NCBI GenBank assembly: GCA_017935675.1
Contig: JAGBHE010000092.1
Span: forward strand, 1-64,000
Origin: Clostridia bacterium
Lineage (GTDB): Bacteria > Bacillota > Clostridia > UBA1381
Direction: 5' to 3'
Length of the DNA: 64,000 nucleotides
How positions within the stretch are numbered: the first letter of the stretch is position 1; each line of letters begins with the position of its first letter. The notes below the pieces were generated by a model. It worked only from the letters and a program-made list of their open reading frames with translations. It did not search any database and was not told where the DNA came from. Shown piece by piece: positions 58,833 through 64,000 of this stretch. A program made the position numbers and the translations under genes.

Positions 58833-59780
58833 TTATCTGTCATTACTGTAAAGCCTGCCCTGAAAGGTTCCAAGCTCCTTCATTTTCCTGTCTATTTCGT
58901 TAAGCACCTCAAATTTTTTCAAGCTCCAAAGCGGAGCTATAAGTTCTGCTCTCGCGCCGTCGCCGGTAAGCCTTGCTATTACGGTTTCCGGAGGAAACAA
59001 TTCAAGCTGTTTAATAATAATATCAATGTATTCCTCCAAAGACAAGGTTTCAAATTCTCCCGAAGCATATTCCTTCGCAAGATGAGTATTTTTAAGAACA
59101 TGCAAAAGATGAAGCTTCACAAAATCCGGCTTAAGCTGTGCCGTTTTTGCGGCGCTCGCAAGCATCATTTCCTTATTTTCACCCGGAAGTCCGTTAATCA
59201 GATGTACGCACACCTTTATTCCCCGTGATTTCAGTTCGGAATATCCTTCAAGAAATTCAGCATATGACATGCATCTGTTAATTCGTCTGCCTGTTTCATC
59301 AAATACAGATTGAAGTCCAAGCTCTACAATAAGATCACACCGCTTATTTAAGTCCTCAAGATATTCAAGCACCTCACCGTTAAGAGCGTCGGAGCGCGTG
59401 GCGATATCAAGGCCGACCACATTCTGCTTTTCGAGAAATGGCTCAAAGCATTTTTTAAGCACAGCTACAGGCGCATAAGTGTTTGTGTGAGCCTGAAAAT
59501 ACGGCATGTATAGAGACGCATTTTTCCACTTTTTATGCATCATGGCGACAATGGCTTCAAATTGCTCATCAAGACTCCGCTCCGGGTCCCCGGCAAAGTC
59601 TCCGCTTCCTGAAGCAGAACAATAAGTACATCCCCCCACGCCCTTGCTGCCGTCTATATTCGGACAAGTAAACCCGGCATTCAAAGAAACCTTAAATACC
59701 TTTGCTCCGTATTTTTTCTTAAAATAATAATCCAATGCGTGATATCTTTTTGTTCCGTCCGAATATTTAAAATCAGCCAT
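58833..59780 (-). CDS. Radical SAM protein, YhcC/TIGR01212 family
   Basis: 315 aa from ATG 59780 (GGAAGG 9 nt upstream). N-terminal Cys cluster FTCPNIDGSKGVGGCTYC, the spaced C-x12-C-x2-C typical of this family, then GLQSVFDETGRRINR and KLHLLHVLKNTHLAKEY. The family's reaction is not established; some members are linked to tRNA or elongator-type chemistry. First gene of a two-gene unit with the patatin. Confidence 0.88.
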   Translation of the reverse strand: MADFKYSDGTKRYHALDYYFKKKYGAKVFKVSLNAGFTCPNIDGSKGVGGCTYCSASGSGDFAGDPERSLDEQFEAIVAMMHKKWKNASLYMPYFQAHTNTYAPVAVLKKCFEPFLEKQNVVGLDIATRSDALNGEVLEYLEDLNKRCDLIVELGLQSVFDETGRRINRCMSYAEFLEGYSELKSRGIKVCVHLINGLPGENKEMMLASAAKTAQLKPDFVKLHLLHVLKNTHLAKEYASGEFETLSLEEYIDIIIKQLELFPPETVIARLTGDGARAELIAPLWSLKKFEVLNEIDRKMKELGTFQGRLYSNDR

Positions 59781-59826
59781 CAACATAATCCTTCCAGATT
59801 TTTTAACAACATAAACCGTTAATAAA

Positions 59827-59855
59827 ATTATACTCCATAAAGTCTTTATTGTCAA
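59827..59855 (-). promoter_or_regulatory. Promoter for the radical SAM-patatin unit
   Basis: TTGACA (59855-59850), 17-bp spacer, TATAAT (59832-59827) on the minus strand. Confidence 0.82.
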
Positions 59856-59914
59856 TACTTCATATGTATTTTTGTAACATAGTTCATAAATCAATTATTT
59901 TTTTCAAAAAAAGC

Positions 59915-59943
59915 TTGACAAAAAATACTTTTTGTGTTACACT
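59915..59943 (+). promoter_or_regulatory. Promoter for tRNA-Ala
   Basis: TTGACA (59915-59920), 17-bp spacer, TACACT (59938-59943), 14 bp before the tRNA. Confidence 0.82.
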
Positions 59944-59957
59944 GTTTAATGTTGTAA

Positions 59958-60033
59958 GGGGCATTAGCGCAGTTGGGAGCGCATCACACTGGCAGTGTGG
60001 GGGTCAGGGGTTCAAGTCCCCTATGCTCCACCA
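59958..60033 (+). tRNA. tRNA-Ala (anticodon GGC)
   Basis: 76 nt with encoded CCA. Acceptor GGGGCAT/ATGCTCC, D-stem GCGC/GCGC, anticodon stem TCACA/TGTGG with loop CTGGCAG, T-stem AGGGG/CCCCT with TTCAAGT. Anticodon GGC reads GCC/GCU. Confidence 0.95.
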
Positions 60034-60180
60034 AAAATCGACACCATTCGGCAGTATGGTGTCGATTTTTACTTATTACCTATTCACTCTTCCCTAAAAA
60101 ATGTCGATTTTTGGAAAGTAAAAAGTAATAGTGAATAAGGAAAAAGCGTGGTGCAAACTTGCTAAAGCAAGTTTGTTTTT
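60031..60180 (+). repeat. tRNA-linked ~150-bp repeat, copy B
   Basis: Begins at the CCA of tRNA-Ala and matches copy A (57672-57829, opposite strand) over nearly its whole length, including the first terminator hairpin, the second TGTCGATTTTTGG copy and the terminal GCAAACTTGC/GCAAGTTTGT hairpin with T-run. Confidence 0.85.
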
Positions 60181-60219
60181 ATGAAGATACATCTGCATTG
60201 TAAGTGAACAAGGATTTAG

Positions 60220-60849
60220 CTAATTCAGAAAACACCGCATATAATTATCATCAGCCCGCTCCCAGCAAACGACGTTAAACCAATCATCTATGTAATCACT
60301 TCTGTTATTATAGTGTTTCAAATAATACGCATGCTCCCATACATCAATACAAAGAACCGGGCACAGCCCGACAGGAACCGGTGTATTTTGATTTGCCGAG
60401 GTTATTATTCTGAGTCTTCCGTTTTTATCTGATACAAGCCATGCATAGCCTGAACCGAATACGGACAAGGCTGCCTTTTTAAATTCTTCTTTAAATTTAT
60501 CCATGCCGCCGAATGTCTTCGTAAGCATCCCCGCAAGATTCCCTATCGGTCTGTCTTCTCCTTCGGGGCACATGCCGTTGAAAAAAAATCTGTGATTAAA
60601 TACCCCTCCGGCGTTATTTTTCACAGCAGACTTTAAATTCTGCGGAAGTTTGTCTGCGATGCGAAGCAGCTGTTCAAGCGAAAAGCTCTGCAAATTTTCA
60701 TTGGTGCTCAGAATCTCATTCAGATTATTAATATAAGTCTGAAGATGCCTGTTGTGATGAAGCTCCATTGTTTTTTCATCAATAAACGGTTCAAGAGCAT
60801 CATAAGCATAAGGCAGGGGAAGATTTTTAAATTCGTAATAACTGTTCAT
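60220..60849 (-). CDS. sodA: Fe/Mn superoxide dismutase
   Basis: 209 aa. N-terminal LPYAYDALEPFIDEKTMELHHNRHLQTYINNLN, then GGVFNHRFFF and CIDVWEHAYYLKHYNNRSDYI supply the four metal ligands (two His near 30 and 85, Asp and His in the DVWEH motif). It converts superoxide to peroxide and oxygen; the metal (Fe or Mn) cannot be told from these motifs. Single gene with a GAAAGGA site. Confidence 0.92.
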   Translation of the reverse strand: MNSYYEFKNLPLPYAYDALEPFIDEKTMELHHNRHLQTYINNLNEILSTNENLQSFSLEQLLRIADKLPQNLKSAVKNNAGGVFNHRFFFNGMCPEGEDRPIGNLAGMLTKTFGGMDKFKEEFKKAALSVFGSGYAWLVSDKNGRLRIITSANQNTPVPVGLCPVLCIDVWEHAYYLKHYNNRSDYIDDWFNVVCWERADDNYMRCFLN

Positions 60850-60930
60850 AAAAACATCCTTTCATTAATCAGCATAAACTATATTATATATTCTATGCGC
60901 AAGGATGAAAATGTACAATTCCATAAAAAA

Positions 60931-60968
60931 ATATCGGACAAAGCCGAAACAAAAGCTTTGTCCGATAT
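60931..60968 (-). terminator. Terminator after the phosphoribosyltransferase gene
   Basis: A perfect 14-bp stem (ATATCGGACAAAGC and its complement) with a 10-nt loop and a T-run on the minus strand. Confidence 0.87.
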
Positions 60969-60971
60969 CTT

Positions 60972-61532
60972 TTATTTTTTTTCGTTTCCTTCCGCATCAA
61001 ACAGCGGAAGCGGAGCAAGACAGATTATGTCATCGCGGTTCATGGCATCACCCTCTGCGAGTACAGCCATCTTCCCCACAATCTCTCCTCCTACCTGCCG
61101 AACCAGAGTTTCAAGGGCAGCAAGTGATTCTCCGGTGCTTATAACGTCATCAACAATAAGTACACGCTTACCGCGCATAGCGTCTATTTCCGTTTTGCCT
61201 ATACAAAGCCTCTGCTGTGCTTCAGTGGTTATTGATTCCACTTCCGTATAAACAACATCCTTCATATACAGTTTTTTTGACTTTCTGGCAACAATATAAT
61301 TATTTTCTCCCGCTTGTCTTGCCATTTCGTAAAGCAGGGGTATTCCCTTCGACTCTGCGGTTATCATTATATCATGCTCCGGTGCAAGCTTCAGAAGCTC
61401 CCTTGCAGCCGCATTTGTCATTTCCACATCTCCGAACATAATAAACGCGGCAATATACATATCATCAGATACGCGGCAAAGAGGCAATTCACGGGTAAGA
61501 CCTGCTACCTTAAGCGTATAAAATTCCTTCAT
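60972..61532 (-). CDS. Purine phosphoribosyltransferase (Apt-like)
   Basis: 186 aa. Type I PRTase with the PRPP loop VLIVDDVISTGESL (about 127-140) and the flanking GRELLKL..MITAESKGIPLLYEMARQAG typical of adenine/xanthine PRTases. It should salvage a purine base to its nucleotide. Located 80 bp after a purine permease gene in one unit, which supports salvage. Adenine is the most likely base, by likeness to Apt. Confidence 0.8.
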   Translation of the reverse strand: MKEFYTLKVAGLTRELPLCRVSDDMYIAAFIMFGDVEMTNAAARELLKLAPEHDIMITAESKGIPLLYEMARQAGENNYIVARKSKKLYMKDVVYTEVESITTEAQQRLCIGKTEIDAMRGKRVLIVDDVISTGESLAALETLVRQVGGEIVGKMAVLAEGDAMNRDDIICLAPLPLFDAEGNEKK

Positions 61533-61612
61533 TTTTTTATTTCCCTCCGGATCACTGTTTTAGCGCTCATTCTCAGAGCAAGCTCTAAAACTAAAATTTC
61601 AAATAGAAATCA

Positions 61613-62962
61613 TCAGGCAAGATGCAGTACTTTTGTTATAAAGTACAGAACAAAAAGTGCCGTTGAAATCCACATAACAGGCTTAATATCTTTAACCTTA
61701 CCTGTGAAGATTTTAAGGATAACCCATGAGAGCATACCGAACATAATACCGTTTGATATAGAATATGTAAACGGCATAAATACAACTGCGGTAAATCCGC
61801 CGATAACATCTGCAATATCTCCGTCAAATTCCATGTTTTTAATTGCACTCAGCATAAGGAGCCCGACAAAGAGCATAGCCGGTGTTGTTGCAAATGACGG
61901 TATAGCAAGGAAAATAGGTGAAAGCACTATAGCAACAAGGAACAATACAGCTGTTGTAAGCGATGTAAGACCTGTTCTTCCGCCCGCTGCAACACCTGCA
62001 CTTGATTCAACATAGCTTGTTACGGTAGAGGTTCCGAGACATGCACCGCAGACTGTACCTACAGCATCTGCAAGCAAAGCGCCCTTAGCATTCGGAAGCT
62101 CGCCCTTTTCGTCAAGAAGGTCACCCTTTTCGGCAACTCCTATCAATGTTCCGACAGTATCGAATATGTCGGTAAACAGGAATGTAAACATTACAACAAG
62201 GAATGATGAGAAATTGCTTGCTATAAAGCCAAAATCAAACTTAAAGAGAGCCGGCGCACCGATGTTAAGACCTGAGAATGAAGGAATCAGGGAATATACA
62301 CCGTTTTCAGGGTCTACTACGTACCAGCCGCAAAGCTCAGCGATTATACCAAGCACCCATGTTGCAATAATACCGAGAAGAATATGACCGGGAACCTTAT
62401 AATGACGAAGAATTCCGATTATAATAAGGCCAAGCACCGAAAGCACAAATTGAGGCGAACCAAAAGAACCTATTGAAACCAATGTAGCATCATCATTAAT
62501 AACTATTCCCGAATTAATCATTGCAATGATAGTTATGAATAAACCAATACCGGCTGTAATACCGAACTTTAGGTTTTTAGGAATCTGATTTACAAGAGCT
62601 TCTCTGAAATTACAAAGAGAAAGCAGAATAAAAATAATACCCTCAACCAAAACAGCCGTCAATGCAACAGAATAAGAATATCCCATTGCTCCGCATACCG
62701 TAAATGCAAAAAATGCATTCAATCCCATTCCTGAAGCAAGCGCTACGGGATAGTTTGCAAAGAACGCCATACAAAGCGTTGCAATAGCAGCTGAAAGCGC
62801 AGTTGCCGTAAAAATACCGCCCGGTGTAGCACCTTCAATACCGCCAAGATATGCCGGATTAACAGCAAGTATGTATGCCATTGCAAGGAATGTTGTTACA
62901 CCGGCAATAATCTCTTGTTTTACTGTTGTTCCGTTTTCCTTCAGCTTAAAAAGTTTTTCCAT
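61613..62962 (-). CDS. Purine base permease (AzgA/PbuG family)
   Basis: 449 aa, about 12-14 membrane helices, proton-coupled purine transporter of the AzgA branch. Family features: KQEIIAGVTTFLAMAYILAVNP, MGLNAFFAFTVCG, FLFTDIFDTVGTLIGVAEK and the SSAGVAAGGRTGLTS segment. It likely imports guanine/hypoxanthine or adenine. First gene of the unit with the phosphoribosyltransferase; it has a strong promoter and a structured leader upstream. Confidence 0.9.
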   Translation of the reverse strand: MEKLFKLKENGTTVKQEIIAGVTTFLAMAYILAVNPAYLGGIEGATPGGIFTATALSAAIATLCMAFFANYPVALASGMGLNAFFAFTVCGAMGYSYSVALTAVLVEGIIFILLSLCNFREALVNQIPKNLKFGITAGIGLFITIIAMINSGIVINDDATLVSIGSFGSPQFVLSVLGLIIIGILRHYKVPGHILLGIIATWVLGIIAELCGWYVVDPENGVYSLIPSFSGLNIGAPALFKFDFGFIASNFSSFLVVMFTFLFTDIFDTVGTLIGVAEKGDLLDEKGELPNAKGALLADAVGTVCGACLGTSTVTSYVESSAGVAAGGRTGLTSLTTAVLFLVAIVLSPIFLAIPSFATTPAMLFVGLLMLSAIKNMEFDGDIADVIGGFTAVVFMPFTYSISNGIMFGMLSWVILKIFTGKVKDIKPVMWISTALFVLYFITKVLHLA

Positions 62963-63085
62963 AAAATCCCTCTTTCTTTTTTACTTTTGTTATGACGGAT
63001 TCTCACTGAAACAGCCCCTCCGCCGCAGCCTGATATCAGCTGCTGCCCTCAGCGGAAAAGCCTCAAAAATCCTACCGCCACTACT
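62963..63085 (-). other. Structured leader of the purine permease gene
   Basis: About 120 nt between promoter and start codon contain nested pairings (CCGC/GCGG, GCAGC/GCTGC, about 63053-63012) and a GC-rich segment. It should hold a purine-responsive element by context, but I do not recognise the purine, ppGpp/PRPP or xanthine riboswitch cores. The remaining gap to 63301 carries only the two promoters listed separately and AT-rich sequence. Confidence 0.35.
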
Positions 63086-63090
63086 TATAT

Positions 63091-63119
63091 ATTGTATAAC
63101 GAAATGAAAAAAATTTCAA
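63091..63119 (-). promoter_or_regulatory. Promoter for the purine permease unit
   Basis: TTGAAA (63119-63114), 17-bp spacer, TACAAT (63096-63091) on the minus strand. Confidence 0.72.
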
Positions 63120-63222
63120 GACCTTTTTGAAAAAAAATTAAAAAAATTTTAATATTTTTCTCATTTTTTATTCATTTATGCAGCAAAAACCGCCGAAAGA
63201 CCTCATTTCCAGAAATTAAACC

Positions 63223-63251
63223 TTGAATTTATGAATAAAATATGTTATATT
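63223..63251 (+). promoter_or_regulatory. Promoter for the SleB-type hydrolase gene
   Basis: TTGAAT (63223-63228), 17-bp spacer, TATATT (63246-63251). Confidence 0.65.
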
Positions 63252-63301
63252 GTATATGCACCTACACCATCTGCATTTTAAACACGAAAGGATTATTCAT
63301 A

Positions 63302-64000
63302 ATGAAAAAAATACTGATGGCGCTTGCTGCATGGCTTGTTTTTTCAGCGTCCGCTGCGGCGCAGGAGGTGCCTGTAGACATACGCGTAAACGGTGAATAC
63401 ATTAAAACAGTGTCAGAACCGATTGTTTTAAACGGGAGAACATATGCTCCGATACGCTCTGTTGCAAATGCTCTCTGCTCAGAAAGCGTGATATGGAATG
63501 ACGCTGAAAAAAGTGCGGATATAACAATCGGCGGCAATACGTTAAAGATATACATCGGTTCAACATCAGCTGTTTATAACGGAAAGACAATTCCGTTATC
63601 CGAGGCTCCGTTTATCTCATCGGACAGAACCTTCCTGCCTGTCCGTGCGATCTCTGAGCTTTTCGGAGCAAACGTATCATGGGACAGTGAATACAAAAAC
63701 GTGGAGATAACCAAAGAAGAAATCTCTGTTCCCGAAAGCTCTGTTGATACTTCATTTACTCATGATGACCTTTACTGGATGTCACGGATAATTAAAGCCG
63801 AAAGCTGCGGAGAACCGCTTTTCGGTAAAATTGCTGTGGGAGACGTAATTCTGAACAGAGTGAAAAGCAATCTTTTCCCCAACACAATTTACGGCGTTAT
63901 TTTTGATACAAAATATTCGGTGCAGTTTGAGCCGGTTATGAACGGCAGCATTTATAATCAGCCGTGCGAGGAATCAATTGCCGCTGCAAAGCTTTCTATG
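63302..64000 (+). CDS. Exported copper-amine-oxidase-N + SleB-type cell-wall hydrolase (partial)
   Basis: The frame runs open from ATG 63302 (GAAAGGA site) to the window end, 233 codons. Signal peptide (ends near SAAAQ-21), a copper-amine-oxidase-N module (about 27-135; GRTYAPIRSVANAL, RTFLPVRAISELFGANVSW), then the start of a SleB/cell-wall hydrolase domain (about 150 on; MSRIIKAESCGEPLFGKIAVGDVILNRV). The Glu in KAESCGEP is the likely catalytic residue. SleB-type enzymes cleave spore cortex or vegetative wall; the exported module before it fits a wall enzyme. The C-terminus is outside the window. Confidence 0.87.
   Translation, partial: MKKILMALAAWLVFSASAAAQEVPVDIRVNGEYIKTVSEPIVLNGRTYAPIRSVANALCSESVIWNDAEKSADITIGGNTLKIYIGSTSAVYNGKTIPLSEAPFISSDRTFLPVRAISELFGANVSWDSEYKNVEITKEEISVPESSVDTSFTHDDLYWMSRIIKAESCGEPLFGKIAVGDVILNRVKSNLFPNTIYGVIFDTKYSVQFEPVMNGSIYNQPCEESIAAAKLSM

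Overview
The window reads as a chromosomal segment of an anaerobic, endospore-forming, low-to-mid GC gut-type Clostridia (Firmicutes). The evidence is the spoIIAA-spoIIAB-sigF operon, a Noc/ParB gene next to rsmG, a SleB-type cell-wall hydrolase, the SCIFF peptide with its radical SAM maturase, the [FeFe]-hydrogenase maturases HydG and HydF, a tetrahydrofolate riboswitch on a folT gene, S-layer homology domains, and strong Shine-Dalgarno sites throughout. I cannot name the species.

Layout. 1-7.8 kb (plus strand): purB-purA, mntP, THF riboswitch-folT, scfA-scfB and a PLP decarboxylase. 7.8-28.3 kb (minus): one long co-directional run of twelve genes, read from a consensus promoter at 28.26 kb. 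In transcription order it holds a lipoprotein solute-binding protein, two LplB/YtcP-type permeases, two SLH-type exported proteins, two LamG proteins, two LamG/sialidase-like exoproteins, a membrane-bound AraC-type sensor-regulator, an intracellular sialidase-like protein and a DapA/NanA-family lyase. This looks like a self-regulated glycan capture, cleavage and uptake locus. 28.4-34.8 kb (minus): FGGY sugar kinase, sigF/spoIIAB/spoIIAA, noc, rsmG, glmM. 35-38.6 kb (plus): a large exported GLUG-repeat/CotH-kinase protein. 38.6-39 kb: a REP-like hairpin and a probable free-standing ncRNA of about 260 nt with its own promoter and terminator. 39-42.6 kb: a Gfo/Idh/MocA oxidoreductase, an AraC regulator and a divergent GH29 fucosidase. 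42.8-46.1 kb: a BspA-type leucine-rich-repeat surface protein beside an apparent invertible DNA switch. 46.3-52 kb (minus): hydF, hydG, a CCA-enzyme-like HD protein without its catalytic head, a Y-family polymerase and a YjbR protein. 52.3-57.6 kb (plus): hflX, a YigZ-family gene, a lipoprotein, argD, argF and a GNAT. 57.6-60.2 kb: two tRNA genes pointing outward, each ending directly in the same ~150-bp repeat, with a radical SAM gene and a patatin gene between them. 60.2-64 kb: superoxide dismutase, a purine phosphoribosyltransferase, a purine permease, and a partial exported SleB-type hydrolase.

The most striking feature is at 44.69-46.12 kb. A complete tyrosine recombinase lies between two perfect 26-bp sites in inverted orientation. 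A consensus promoter just inside the right end points outward, and the LRR gene just outside the left end has no good promoter of its own. Inverting the segment would place that promoter directly upstream of the LRR gene. This is the Hin/fljBA layout, but with a tyrosine recombinase and a cell-surface repeat protein as the target. In the orientation read here the gene would be OFF or weak.

Other notable points: a small C-terminal domain shared by five otherwise different exported proteins; three sialidase-like propellers in which the usual FRIP arginine position reads Gly-Ser-Pro; a Cys-containing 34-codon upstream ORF that spans a terminator hairpin and overlaps the hydG start; and unassigned structured leaders before noc, purB and the purine permease. 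All calls come from reading the sequence; no database search was possible.
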